The notes: generated by a model from the letters alone, not told the origin. A stretch of DNA of 37,228 nucleotides from an uncultured Cardiobacterium sp. (GCF_938028825.1 NZ_CALIZP010000036.1:1-37228); one strand, 5' to 3'. Positions 14,844 to 23,100 are shown, counted from the stretch's first letter. A program made the numbers and translations.

Positions 14844-14871
14844 GTGATAACCCGTGATAGCCGGATAACAC
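14844..14871. promoter_or_regulatory. Three short iteron-like repeats upstream of the helix-turn-helix gene
   Basis: GTGATAACCC, GTGATAGCC and GGATAACAC lie head to tail between the divergent helix-turn-helix and topoisomerase genes. They are plausible binding sites for the helix-turn-helix protein. A minus-strand TTGATA-17-GACAAT promoter can be read just beyond them. Confidence 0.35.
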
Positions 14872-14951
14872 TATTGTCCACGGAAGATACAAAAATATCA
14901 ACTTAAAGTGTAATGCAAGACGTCATAAAACGATTTTAGGTGCGCTAAAAC

Positions 14952-16970
14952 ATGAAAATGCTGATAGTAGAATCACCGACAAAACGGAAACACATCGCCG
15001 CCTACTTGGGCGCGGGGTGGGTGGTTGAGGCCAGCTTCGGCCACGTGCGGGACCTGCCGGAGCAGGACATGGGCGTGGATCCCGGTAACTATCAGGAGAC
15101 ATATGAAGTCACCAAGTCAGGGAAGGGTGTGGTGGCCAAGCTCAAAGGCATGGCCAGACAGATGGAAGAAATCTGGCTTGCCACCGACCCTGACCGCGAA
15201 GGCGAGGCCATCGCCTGGCATCTGAAAACACTGCTGGGGCACGACAAAACCGTGCGGCGCGTAACGTTCAGCGAAATCACCCAAACCGCCGTGCTGCGTG
15301 CCGTGCAACAGCCGCGCGATATTGATGAAAATCTTGTTGATGCCCAGCGGGCGCGGCGGGTGCTGGATCGCCTGTATGGCTACAAGCTCTCGCCCGCATT
15401 GGGCGACAAACTCGGCAGGCGCGGCGTGTCGGCGGGCAGGGTGCAGTCCGTGGCTTTGCGTCTGATAGTCGAGCGTGAACGGGCGATCCGTACATTCCGC
15501 CCGGTCAAGCATTACGGTGCGGCGGCCATCTGCGAAACAGAGGGGCGGCAATGGCAGACGAAATGGGACACTGCGCCCTTTGTTACCGAAGAATCTCCGT
15601 ACATCACCGACAAAGAAAGCGCCGGGAACGTGCGCCGCATGGCACAAAGCGGCTTGCGCGTCATCGCCTGCGGGGAAAAAGAACAGCAGCAAATGCCGCC
15701 GGAACCGCTGATTACCTCCACCCTGCAACAGGCCGCTGCCAACCGTCTGGGATTATCCGTGGGCGCGACGATGGCCGCCGCGCAACAACTCTTTGAGGCG
15801 GGCCTGATCACTTACATGCGCACAGATAACCCCAATCTCTCTGATGAAGCCATTGCCACACTGCGCGACTATCTGCGCGCAGCCGGACAAGATGATCACA
15901 TTGCCGATCCCCCGCACCACTGGAAGGCAAAAGACGGGGCGCAGGAAGCGCATGAGGCCATCCGCCCCACCGACTTTGCGCGGCGCACCGCCAACAGCGG
16001 CGATCCAGTCGCAGATCAGGTCTATCAGCTCATCCGGCGCGCGGCCATCGCCAGCCAGATGCGTCCCGCTATCTACAAAATCAGGAAAGCGCGGCTGGAA
16101 ATCCTCCGCCCCCTGACTTTGGACAACGTCCCCGCTCCGGGTTCGATGACGGCGGTCTTTACCGCGTCCGGACGGGAACTGCTGTATCCCGGCTGGCAGA
16201 TCATCGCCAAAGACTACACCGATGATAACGACAAGGCGGAAAGCGGACAATTGCCGATGTTGACGGAAGGCCAAATCTGTCATCCACTCGAAACCGTGCT
16301 GCTTGAACCGGAAACGCGTGCGCCAAACCGTTTTACCGAAACCTCGTTGCTGAAACTGCTGGAAAAGCACAAAAGCGGCCGCCCCGCCACCTATGCCAAC
16401 ATCATTGAAACCCAATTGCGGCGCGGTTATGCCGAAATCAAGAAACGCTACTTTTACCCCACCGCATTGGGAGAAGCGGTGATAGATGCCCTGGCCGGCC
16501 GTTTCAACATCATGGAAACAGGATACACCGCCGCAATGGAAGCCGAACTGGACAACATCGCCAACGGCACTGCCGATTATCTGACCGTAGTCCGCCACTA
16601 CGATCTCGCGCTGGATAACCGGCTGGCTGACTTTATCCAATCCTCAATCGAGGACGGCAGCATCATCCCCTGCCCGCAATGCCAAAACGGGAAACTGCGC
16701 CGCATCAATGGCAAAAAAGGCACTTTCTGGGGATGCTCGAATTACAAGGATGGTTGCAATTACATGGCTCCCGATGAACACGGCAAGCCCGGAACACCCA
16801 TGTCAAAATCCACGGCGTACCCCTGTCCGCAATGTGGTGAGGGCCATTTGCAGCGGCGCGCCGCCAAGAAGGGAAAGGGAAAATACTGGTGGGGCTGCGA
16901 CAGATACCCCGCCTGCGATTACACCACCTTTGATGACAAGGGCAAACCGCAAAAAGCAAAAAATACTTGA
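14952..16970 (+). CDS. Type IA DNA topoisomerase (topoisomerase I/III-like)
   Basis: An intact 672-residue protein. The Toprim domain has Glu7 (Val-Glu-Ser-Pro-Thr-Lys) and Asp-Pro-Asp-Arg-Glu-Gly (79-84). The catalytic tyrosine is Tyr288 in Leu-Ile-Thr-Tyr-Met-Arg-Thr-Asp-Asn. Residues 445-500 hold the Phe-Thr-Glu-x-x-Leu-Leu-Lys-Leu-Leu-Glu segment. Two C-terminal four-cysteine zinc ribbons follow (Cys-Pro-x-Cys...Gly-Cys...Cys, about 595-665). It relaxes negative supercoils by passing single strands. Topoisomerases of this size are common on conjugative elements, where they are thought to resolve DNA during replication or transfer. The ATG has only a weak upstream AGG. It is divergent from the helix-turn-helix gene. 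Confidence 0.95.
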   Translation: MKMLIVESPTKRKHIAAYLGAGWVVEASFGHVRDLPEQDMGVDPGNYQETYEVTKSGKGVVAKLKGMARQMEEIWLATDPDREGEAIAWHLKTLLGHDKTVRRVTFSEITQTAVLRAVQQPRDIDENLVDAQRARRVLDRLYGYKLSPALGDKLGRRGVSAGRVQSVALRLIVERERAIRTFRPVKHYGAAAICETEGRQWQTKWDTAPFVTEESPYITDKESAGNVRRMAQSGLRVIACGEKEQQQMPPEPLITSTLQQAAANRLGLSVGATMAAAQQLFEAGLITYMRTDNPNLSDEAIATLRDYLRAAGQDDHIADPPHHWKAKDGAQEAHEAIRPTDFARRTANSGDPVADQVYQLIRRAAIASQMRPAIYKIRKARLEILRPLTLDNVPAPGSMTAVFTASGRELLYPGWQIIAKDYTDDNDKAESGQLPMLTEGQICHPLETVLLEPETRAPNRFTETSLLKLLEKHKSGRPATYANIIETQLRRGYAEIKKRYFYPTALGEAVIDALAGRFNIMETGYTAAMEAELDNIANGTADYLTVVRHYDLALDNRLADFIQSSIEDGSIIPCPQCQNGKLRRINGKKGTFWGCSNYKDGCNYMAPDEHGKPGTPMSKSTAYPCPQCGEGHLQRRAAKKGKGKYWWGCDRYPACDYTTFDDKGKPQKAKNT

Positions 16971-17027
16971 AAAGTCAGGGATGATGCGTAAAATATTAAA
17001 ATTCAATATTATTTTGGAGATCAAATT

Positions 17028-17336
17028 ATGAAAAAGGTATGGAACATCATCCTGATTCTTTTAGGTATCGTTGCAGCTATCGTTGGCATTAATTACGCAA
17101 TTTATATAATGCGTGTAAATGACGCCCAGAATAAACTGAAGAGCGACTACGCGTTATTAGATAAAATTGAGGAAATGACAAATCCCGTGTAAAGACAAGA
17201 AGCAATAGCGCGTGGTTTCTTGTTAAGATTCCCTGAGATTATGGGAACAGGTACTAAAAAAGGAACAGAAAGAGATTTATGCAAGAGAGCTGGTGAAATT
17301 TACAAAAAAGCAAAAGAAGAGCCCCATGCTAATTAA
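17028..17336 (+). pseudogene. Small single-span membrane protein with an in-frame stop
   Basis: ATG at 17028 after TTTTGGAGA. The first 54 codons encode a transmembrane helix (Ile-Ile-Leu-Ile-Leu-Leu-Gly-Ile-Val-Ala-Ala-Ile-Val-Gly-Ile) and a coiled-coil-like tail, ending at TAA (17190-17192). The same frame continues cleanly for another 47 codons to a second stop at 17334-17336, with coding-like composition (Ala-Arg-Gly-Phe-Leu-Leu-Arg-Phe-Pro-Glu-Ile-Met-Gly, then Lys-Arg-Ala-Gly-Glu-Ile-Tyr-Lys-Lys-Ala). One base change (CAA, AAA or GAA to TAA) would explain it; the original product would be about 102 residues. Even the short form could be made. No family recognised. Confidence 0.6.
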
Positions 17337-17398
17337 AGATTAATTGTTCTCAGGTGCTTTAATATTAAAGATACATATTTAGGACTAACAAATAAATA

Positions 17399-17599
17399 AT
17401 GTGCGCTATTGTTGTATTCGCCATCTTGGCGGCAGGTATCATTTATGAAGGAAAAGATGTTGCCGAAGCGTTTTCCCTGCTTGCTTTTTTGGGAGGTCTC
17501 TTTTTATTCACTCCACGCAAAGGAGAGGTAGATGAAGATGCGGGGGGGATGCGCGCTAACTTTTTTGGTACTCGGCGCTATCTTTGCCTATTTTTATAG
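17399..17599 (+). CDS. Small putative membrane protein
   Basis: A 66-residue frame with two hydrophobic stretches (residues 3-15 and 25-37), then a charged region. There is no good ribosome binding site before 17399. Its last ~18 residues overlap another short frame from an ATG at 17531 (22 residues, signal/TM-like, after AGAGGT), and the two frames meet across a seven-G run. The pair may therefore be one frameshifted gene. Low certainty; function unknown. Confidence 0.3.
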   Translation: MCAIVVFAILAAGIIYEGKDVAEAFSLLAFLGGLFLFTPRKGEVDEDAGGMRANFFGTRRYLCLFL

Positions 17600-17606
17600 T
17601 TGATAG

Positions 17607-18230
17607 TCAAGCAGTCAGGCTGAGACCTGAAACTGCATAAGAATAATTCCCCAAGATCTCAAAATCAGTAATTGGTTGATACATAGGGTTGAGCGCGGCG
17701 AGGTGTACCGCCCCGCCGACCCGGATGATCCGCCGGAAGACATCCACCACCACATCGCCCACGCGCGCCCTTGCGTACACCAGTTCCCCGCCTTCCGGCG
17801 GGTTTTTTATGCGCGCATCAAAGACCACCAGCGTCCCCGGCGGAAAAGTCGGCCACTGCGGGGCAGTCATGCTGTCGTCATCCATGACTACCGCAAAGCC
17901 CTCAACCACGTTGTTCATCGCCGGAATCGTCACGGCTCCATTGTTTCCGGTCCGGTTGATGACCGACAACTCACCGCCCACGCTTCTTCGGCTGCTTTCA
18001 CCATAGATGAGCTGATCGATGGAAACCCCGGTAGCTTCGGTAATCGTCATCAGGTTTTCCACATTCGGGGTATTCGCCCTTGTTTCGGTCAGCCATGCAC
18101 TGACGGCGGACGTGGAAACTTCACAAAGCTGCGCCAGATGACGGCGCAGTTCTCTCTTTTTAATCCCTGTATTTTCAAAGGCTTTTATCAGCTGGTTGAT
18201 AAATATCTGTTTATCGATTTTCGCGGCCAT
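17607..18230 (-). CDS. S24/LexA-like phage-type repressor lacking the catalytic lysine
   Basis: 207 residues from the ATG at 18230, where the conserved N-terminus begins. An N-terminal helix-turn-helix (about 20-75, with Val-Ser-Thr-Ser-Ala-Val-Ser-Ala-Trp-Leu) is joined to an S24 peptidase-like domain. The nucleophile serine is present (Asp-Asp-Asp-Ser-Met, Ser120), followed by Pro-Gly-Thr-Leu-Val-Val-Phe. Where lambda CI-type proteins carry the catalytic Lys before Lys/Arg-Leu-Ile, this protein has Phe-Arg-Arg-Ile-Ile (Arg166-Arg167), so self-cleavage is doubtful. It is divergent from a YdaS/Cro-like gene that heads the transfer operon, a CI/Cro-like layout. It probably represses transfer and itself. 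Confidence 0.85.
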   Translation of the reverse strand: MAAKIDKQIFINQLIKAFENTGIKKRELRRHLAQLCEVSTSAVSAWLTETRANTPNVENLMTITEATGVSIDQLIYGESSRRSVGGELSVINRTGNNGAVTIPAMNNVVEGFAVVMDDDSMTAPQWPTFPPGTLVVFDARIKNPPEGGELVYARARVGDVVVDVFRRIIRVGGAVHLAALNPMYQPITDFEILGNYSYAVSGLSLTA

Positions 18231-18247
18231 GAGGTGTGTGGGGAGTT

Positions 18248-18286
18248 GTTGCGGTGTACCGGGACGGCAAAGCATCCCGCCGCAAC
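18248..18286. promoter_or_regulatory. Nested inverted repeat in the repressor 5' region
   Basis: GTTGCGG (18248-18254) pairs with CCGCAAC (18280-18286). Inside, CGGGA (18260-18264) pairs with TCCCG (18275-18279). It lies 17-56 bp upstream of the repressor start and may be an operator or an RNA hairpin. Confidence 0.4.
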
Positions 18287-18310
18287 ATCCTAACATTTCT
18301 GCATCTGACC

Positions 18311-18339
18311 TTGCTTAACGGGGAGGAATGTTATATTTT
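18311..18339 (+). promoter_or_regulatory. Likely promoter of the YdaS-virB transfer operon
   Basis: TTGCTT (18311-18316) and TATTTT (18334-18339) are spaced 17 bp. The start point would fall near 18346. This excludes the in-frame ATG at 18328 and supports the start at 18382. The promoter lies between the divergent repressor and YdaS genes. Confidence 0.45.
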
Positions 18340-18381
18340 AAGTACCTTAATCCCTGCCATGAAACAATTATAAGTGCAAGC

Positions 18382-18654
18382 ATGACCCTCCCGGAATACC
18401 TTGACCAATACGGACGCGGCGCAATCAAAGCCTTGTCCAAGAGCATCAGCGCATCACCGGCGCAAATCGGGCACTGGCTCAGAGGGCGCTCACCCATTCC
18501 TGTGGCCAGAGCTATCCAGATTTACTTCGTGACCGGTGGCTTCGTCGGTTTGCATGAAATGCGTCCCGATTTTTTCCCGCCGGACTGCAAGCTGGTTTAC
18601 ACGAAACAGCTGCCGGATTACAGCAAGACAGCAAGGAGGCATAAGGATGTTTGA
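18382..18654 (+). CDS. YdaS/Cro-like helix-turn-helix regulator
   Basis: A 90-residue protein: Met-Thr-Leu-x-Glu-Tyr-Leu-Asp-Gln-Tyr-Gly-Arg-Gly, then a helix-turn-helix (Ala-Leu-Ser-Lys-Ser-Ile-Ser-Ala-Ser-Pro-Ala-Gln-Ile-Gly-His-Trp-Leu-Arg-Gly) and the Ile-Pro-Val-Ala-Arg-Ala-Ile-Gln-Ile segment of YdaS-type proteins. Phe-Phe-Pro-Pro-Asp is typical of the tail. It stands opposite the S24 repressor as Cro stands to CI, and its stop overlaps virB1 by 8 bp, so the switch directly feeds the transfer operon. The start at 18382 rather than 18328 is chosen from the promoter position and because the fold begins there. Confidence 0.8.
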   Translation: MTLPEYLDQYGRGAIKALSKSISASPAQIGHWLRGRSPIPVARAIQIYFVTGGFVGLHEMRPDFFPPDCKLVYTKQLPDYSKTARRHKDV

Positions 18655-19246
18655 GTTCATGGGGTGTGCGGTTGTGGTGCCGCCGGAACAGATGAGCGCG
18701 ATTGTGCGGACAGAGAGCAGCGCACACCCCTTTGCCATCGGTGTGGTCGGCGGCAGGCTGTCGCGCCAGCCGCAATCCCTGGTTGAGGCCGTGACGACGG
18801 TAAAGCTGCTGCGCAAAGGGAACTTCAATTACTCGGTGGGCATGGCGCAGGTCAATCAAGTCAATTTCAGTGCCTATCAACTGCACGAGGGCAACATGTT
18901 TGACCCATGCACCAACCTGCACGCAGGCAGCCGGATTCTGGCCGCCTGTCATGCACGCTACGGCAACTGGCCCAAAGCCTATTCCTGCTACTACGCCGGC
19001 AATCCCGTTACCGGCTACCGGCACGGCTACGTCGGCAAAGTCCTGCAAAACGGGGCAAAACCCGTCCTGACTTCCGTCCTGATGCCGCGCGCATCGGATG
19101 ATCTCATTCACTTTATTCCCCACAAAAGGCAAGGAGGCAAAGGCAAATCCACGCCGAGAACCATAAAAAGCATAGACAAACCACTGACATTGCGGCAACG
19201 CAGACTCAAATCCTCTCTTTCCAATTCCGGTACAACAAATGAGTAA
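18647..19246 (+). CDS. virB1: VirB1-like lytic transglycosylase
   Basis: A 199-residue SLT-fold enzyme that opens peptidoglycan for the secretion channel. The catalytic Glu23 lies in Val-Arg-Thr-Glu-Ser. Gly-Met-Ala-Gln-Val-Asn-Gln-Val-Asn-Phe and Ala-Tyr-Ser-Cys-Tyr-Tyr-Ala-Gly-Asn-Pro are the other SLT motifs. The ATG at 18647 follows AGGAGG with 8-bp spacing and overlaps the YdaS gene end. No clear signal peptide precedes the enzyme domain, as in several VirB1 proteins of mobile elements. A basic tail follows the domain. The gene overlaps virB2 by 8 bp. Confidence 0.9.
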   Translation: MFEFMGCAVVVPPEQMSAIVRTESSAHPFAIGVVGGRLSRQPQSLVEAVTTVKLLRKGNFNYSVGMAQVNQVNFSAYQLHEGNMFDPCTNLHAGSRILAACHARYGNWPKAYSCYYAGNPVTGYRHGYVGKVLQNGAKPVLTSVLMPRASDDLIHFIPHKRQGGKGKSTPRTIKSIDKPLTLRQRRLKSSLSNSGTTNE

Positions 19247-19559
19247 AACGCTAAAAAACCATCTATTGACATCATGGCACAACCGCCATTTTTGGCTTGT
19301 GGCACTCGCCATAGTCACGCTGCTGATTTCTGATCCCGCCGCCGCCCAGGCGTGGGCGCAAAAAACCAAGTCCATTACCGACGACATCGTGCTGGGGCTG
19401 CGTCTTTTGTGCTATCCGGTCGCACTGGGTGCCGGTATCTGGATCGTCATCGCGATCTGGACGGGCTCGAAACGGCTGCAAGACATGACGAACTGGATCA
19501 TCGGTGCTGCCGTGCTGATTGCACTGCCCGATCTGGTCAAAATGATCCCGACATCATGA
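19239..19559 (+). CDS. virB2: VirB2-like pilin (TrbC/VirB2 family)
   Basis: 106 residues with a long signal region (hydrophobic Phe-Trp-Leu-Val-Ala-Leu-Ala-Ile-Val-Thr-Leu-Leu-Ile-Ser to Ala-Ala-Ala-Gln-Ala). Two further transmembrane helices (about 53-73 and 86-101) flank a short basic loop (Gly-Ser-Lys-Arg-Leu). This is the usual layout of conjugative pilins. It lies between virB1 (8-bp overlap) and virB3 (ATGA overlap). It forms the pilus subunit after signal cleavage. Confidence 0.85.
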   Translation: MSKTLKNHLLTSWHNRHFWLVALAIVTLLISDPAAAQAWAQKTKSITDDIVLGLRLLCYPVALGAGIWIVIAIWTGSKRLQDMTNWIIGAAVLIALPDLVKMIPTS

Positions 19560-19891
19560 ATGAAGAAGCAGCCGCGCCCCTGTTCCGGGGCGCCACCCGC
19601 CCTGTGATGTTCTTCGGCTTGCCGACAGAAATACTCCTCAAAGTCGAAGCGCCGCTCATCCTGCTGGCCGCCGCCCTGTGGCCGCTGCTGCACTTCTATT
19701 CGCTGCTTTTCGCCATCCCCGTCATCGTGAGTGGCTGGATGATGCGGGATTACACCAAGCGGGATGACCAGTACATGGTGATCTGGTTCATGGAGGTGAT
19801 TGAGCGGTTCCGCTTTGCGCAGAACAAATTACGCAATCTGACGGTGCTTCCGCCCTATCCGCTGCCGCATCGGGGATTCATGCATGATTAA
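19556..19891 (+). CDS. virB3: VirB3-like inner-membrane protein of the type IV secretion system
   Basis: 111 residues starting at the ATG in the ATGA overlap with virB2. Pro-Leu-Phe-Arg-Gly-Ala-Thr-Arg-Pro is the hallmark N-terminus. Two adjacent transmembrane helices (about 30-60) are followed by a cytoplasmic tail containing Arg-Asp-Asp-Gln-Tyr. VirB3 works with VirB4 at the base of the pilus. Its end overlaps virB4 by 8 bp. Confidence 0.88.
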   Translation: MNEEAAAPLFRGATRPVMFFGLPTEILLKVEAPLILLAAALWPLLHFYSLLFAIPVIVSGWMMRDYTKRDDQYMVIWFMEVIERFRFAQNKLRNLTVLPPYPLPHRGFMHD

Positions 19892-20375
19892 TACCAAAAC
19901 ACCCACGGCGGGGATTAGCGACTGGATCCCCTATTCTTCCCACATCTCGCCCGAAATCATCAAGCTGCGCGGCGGCAGTTATCTGATGTGTTTCAGACTG
20001 CAAGGCGTGAATTACGTCGGGCAGGCACAAAGGGAAATTGATGCACGGGTGCTGCAAATCAATCAATTCATCGCACAGTTGCGCGCGCCGCAACGGTACA
20101 ACCTGTACATCCAGACGCACTGCATCCGCAGCAATGGCACGGCGTCATTGCCTTCTGACTTTGATGCAGGATTCGCCGCCGAGCTGGATAAAGAATACCT
20201 GGAAAAAGTTATCTACGGTTCACCCATCATCAGTACCGATTACTACATCAGCATTATCTACCGACCCTACAAAAGGATTGCCGGATTCACACCATTCAAG
20301 AGCACACTCAAAGAAATCATCAAACTGGCCAAACAGGCCGAAGATACCCTGGGCGAAATCAAGCAAAAGTGCTGA
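19884..20375 (+). pseudogene. virB4: VirB4 ATPase, N-terminal part before a frameshift
   Basis: 163 residues of the VirB4/CagE N-terminal domain (Ile-Pro-Tyr-Ser-Ser-His-Ile, then Gln-Ile-Asn-Gln-Phe-Ile-Ala). The frame ends at TGA (20373-20375) just after Gln-Lys-Cys. One more A in the A4 run at 20365-20368 would read Glu-Ile-Lys-Gln-Lys-Val-Leu-Ser-Tyr-Phe and join the next frame. The combined 819-820 residues are the normal VirB4 length. The start overlaps virB3 and follows GGGGA. Confidence 0.85.
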
Positions 20376-22339
20376 GTTACTTTGCAGATTATGACATTGA
20401 AACACTGGGTGTCTATGAAAATGAAAAGGGTGTCCATTTCAGCAACACACTGCGTTTTCTGAGTTACCTGGTCAATCTGAGTGATTGTCCGGTGCCGCTG
20501 CAACGGACGCAAATTTGTAATTACCTGCCGACAGCAACCATATCATTTGGCAACAACGAATTTGTCAGGATTGACGACTTTGGCAAGACACGTTATGCCG
20601 CCATCCTGACTTTTTCTGAATACCCGGATGAAACTACCGCCGGAATGTTGCAGCCATTCCTAGAACTTCCGTGGGAAATGACGGTAACTCAGACCTTCGT
20701 ACCGATTGACAAGGCAGAAGCCAAGTCATGGCTGGAGCGGGAATACAAGAGGCTGCAAAGCAGTGATGATGGTAGTCAGGCCGATATTGCTGATATTGAG
20801 GAAGCCAACGAAGGTGCCAAATCCGACAACTACGTACTGGGCGATTTTTACTGGTCCGCGTTGTTGATTGACGATTCGCTCGACAAGCTACGCCGCAAGA
20901 TCGCCGAAGCACAAGCGGTACTGACCGGCTGCGGATTCAAGGCATCACCCAACAAGATGGCCAAGATGCATGCCTATTTTGCCCAGCTGCCGGGCAACAT
21001 CGCTCTCAATCCGCGCCGTGCCAAGCTCAGTTCCGCCAACAGCGCACAGATGATGCCGTTCTTGATCCAAAACCACGGCAAGGCGCAGGGTAACGCTTGG
21101 GGATCGGCGGTATCGATGCTGCGCACGGTCAATGATGAAGTCTTCTATTTCAATTTTCACGCCCCGGAACAACGGGAGGACGTGACCGGTGAAGACGTGG
21201 CCGGCAACACCTTCATTACCGGTCAGACCGGCATCGGGAAAACGGTGCTGCTTTCTTTCTTGCTGGCGCAATCGCAGCGCTACACCGTCAAACCGCGCAT
21301 TGTGATGTTTGACAAGGATCTGGGGGCCAGCGTCTTTATCAAGGCGATGGGTGGCCAGTATTCACAGGTCAAGCTGGGCGAGCCCACCGGATGGAATCCG
21401 TTCTTGATGGCGCCCACGGAAGAAAACAAAGCCCATCTAAAGCACCTGATCCGGGCCATCCTGAAAAATTATGACAAGCCCATTACGGTATCTGAGGATG
21501 AACTTATCCGGAAAGCCATAGAGCAAACACTCGACTTGCCGAAACCCATCAGGAATATCGAAGCTTTTTCCAATTTCCTGCCCAGTGGGGACGAAAGCGT
21601 ACGGCAAAGATTACACGCTTGGACCAAAGGCGAATATCGCTGGATATTCAATAATCCCACCGACACCTTCTCGGCAGACGCCCATATCATCGGGATTGAT
21701 TACACCCAATTCCTGGATGTGGATGAGATACGCACCCCCATCCTGATGTACCTGATCCACCGCATTCAGGAAATGATCAATGGTGTGCCGCTCATCATGT
21801 CATTTGACGAAGCATGGCGACCACTGCGGGATAAATCTTTCCAACTCTACCTCGAAGACAAGAGCCGCGTTATCCGTAAAGAACGTGGCGTACTGGTATT
21901 TGCCTCGCAATCCCCTGCTGATGCCTATGAAGGGCTTTCCTCTGCTTTCCTCGGGCAGATTGCAACCCATATTTTCCTGCCGAATCCCGCCGCAGACGAA
22001 AAGGTCTATATGGAAAAGCTAAAACTGAACAGGGAACAGTTTGAGCTGATTCGCAGCCTCGGCAAATATTCACGCGAATTTCTGGTCCGGCACCAGGGCG
22101 AAACCGCGCATTGCAAACTGAACATGCGGGGCATCGAGGCCGTCAAAGTCTTGTCCGGCTCTGCCTATCGCGCCCAGATTGCCGATGAAATGATTGCCCG
22201 ATACGGCAAGGACGACTGGCTGCCGGCCTATTTTGAGCGGCTGTCGCAACCGGCGATCAAGGCGGAAGAAGAACGCTTGCGGCAAGAAAAAGAAGCCGAA
22301 GAACGCAGGAAAACCGCCGAACCGGTGGAAGCCGTTTAA
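20369..22339 (+). CDS. virB4: VirB4 ATPase, C-terminal part with the ATPase domain
   Basis: 656 residues in the frame opening at GTG 20369, which overlaps the stop of the N-terminal part (GTGCTGA), so re-initiation is possible. It contains the rest of the CagE domain and the ATPase: Walker A Gly-Gln-Thr-Gly-Ile-Gly-Lys-Thr (285-292) and Walker B Leu-Ile-Met-Ser-Phe-Asp-Glu-Ala-Trp (about 470-480). Later come Ala-Ser-Gln-Ser-Pro and a charged Glu/Lys/Arg tail. VirB4 powers pilus assembly and substrate transfer as a hexamer at the inner membrane. Without its N-terminus the protein would probably not dock on VirB3, so this break alone could stop transfer. Confidence 0.9.
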   Translation: MLSYFADYDIETLGVYENEKGVHFSNTLRFLSYLVNLSDCPVPLQRTQICNYLPTATISFGNNEFVRIDDFGKTRYAAILTFSEYPDETTAGMLQPFLELPWEMTVTQTFVPIDKAEAKSWLEREYKRLQSSDDGSQADIADIEEANEGAKSDNYVLGDFYWSALLIDDSLDKLRRKIAEAQAVLTGCGFKASPNKMAKMHAYFAQLPGNIALNPRRAKLSSANSAQMMPFLIQNHGKAQGNAWGSAVSMLRTVNDEVFYFNFHAPEQREDVTGEDVAGNTFITGQTGIGKTVLLSFLLAQSQRYTVKPRIVMFDKDLGASVFIKAMGGQYSQVKLGEPTGWNPFLMAPTEENKAHLKHLIRAILKNYDKPITVSEDELIRKAIEQTLDLPKPIRNIEAFSNFLPSGDESVRQRLHAWTKGEYRWIFNNPTDTFSADAHIIGIDYTQFLDVDEIRTPILMYLIHRIQEMINGVPLIMSFDEAWRPLRDKSFQLYLEDKSRVIRKERGVLVFASQSPADAYEGLSSAFLGQIATHIFLPNPAADEKVYMEKLKLNREQFELIRSLGKYSREFLVRHQGETAHCKLNMRGIEAVKVLSGSAYRAQIADEMIARYGKDDWLPAYFERLSQPAIKAEEERLRQEKEAEERRKTAEPVEAV

Positions 22340-22370
22340 CACCACTTTTACTCACCCACAGGAGACATTC

Positions 22371-23099
22371 ATGAAGTCACAACTGAAAAGCACCCTGGTC
22401 ATTGCCCTGACTTTGGCCGTCACCACACCCGCTTTGGCGGGCGGTATCCCCGTCTTCGACGGTTCCGCCATCGCAATGGCAGAGAAGAACAGCCTGGCCG
22501 AGCTGGCAGAGATGGCCAAACAACTGGCCGAAGCCAAGGCGCAGCTTGAGCAGCTGAAAGCCAGTGTCAAAGCCATGACCGGCGACAAGGGATTTACCGA
22601 AATCCTCAACATGGGCGGCATTGACCCGCAAATTACCGGCACGCTGGAAGACCTGATGAAAGGCAACACCTCCGGCCTGACCAGCAAAGCCAAAGCCTAT
22701 CTGGACAGCCTGCCGGATTGCAGCGGCAGCCGCGATAAGTCCATGTGCGAACAGGCGCATTTGGGCGGTGTGGCGCAACTGGACTTTGCGGAAAAATTGC
22801 ACGAACAGCTAAACAACAAATTGCAAAAGATTTCAGAACTTTCTGAAAAAGCAAAGAGCGCCACGGACATGAAATCCATGGCTGAAATTCAGGCGCAGAT
22901 TCAATTGGAAGGCAACAGCATCGCCGTATTGCAACAGCAAGCTGACAACTTTGCCAAGATGCAGGACGCCAAGCAGCAACTTGCAGCTAAACAGGCGGAG
23001 GAAAGAAACATTCAACGTAGAGTAAAAACTATCTCAAATAAAGCAAAAAAGGCCAATAGCTCTTACTCTGACACAAAATACTCTTCACTATTAAAATAA
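22371..23099 (+). CDS. virB5: VirB5-like minor pilus protein
   Basis: 242 residues with a classic signal peptide (Lys-Ser-Gln-Leu-Lys, a hydrophobic core, then Thr-Pro-Ala-Leu-Ala-Gly). The start at 22371 follows CAGGAGA. The mature part is a Gln/Lys/Ala-rich helical bundle (Glu-Met-Ala-Lys-Gln-Leu-Ala-Glu-Ala-Lys-Ala-Gln-Leu) with a two-cysteine loop (about 120-131), as in VirB5/TraC pilus-tip proteins. The order after virB4 and before virB6 supports the call. Base composition changes from GC-rich to AT-rich near 23000, within its last ~30 codons, suggesting a recombination joint. Confidence 0.82.
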   Translation: MKSQLKSTLVIALTLAVTTPALAGGIPVFDGSAIAMAEKNSLAELAEMAKQLAEAKAQLEQLKASVKAMTGDKGFTEILNMGGIDPQITGTLEDLMKGNTSGLTSKAKAYLDSLPDCSGSRDKSMCEQAHLGGVAQLDFAEKLHEQLNNKLQKISELSEKAKSATDMKSMAEIQAQIQLEGNSIAVLQQQADNFAKMQDAKQQLAAKQAEERNIQRRVKTISNKAKKANSSYSDTKYSSLLK

Positions 23100-23100
23100 T

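Noticed and set aside
18328..18381. Upstream ATG at 18328 as the start of the YdaS-like gene
   Set aside because: The Shine-Dalgarno-like GGGAGGA touches the ATG, and the predicted promoter -10 lies downstream of it; the fold begins at 18382.
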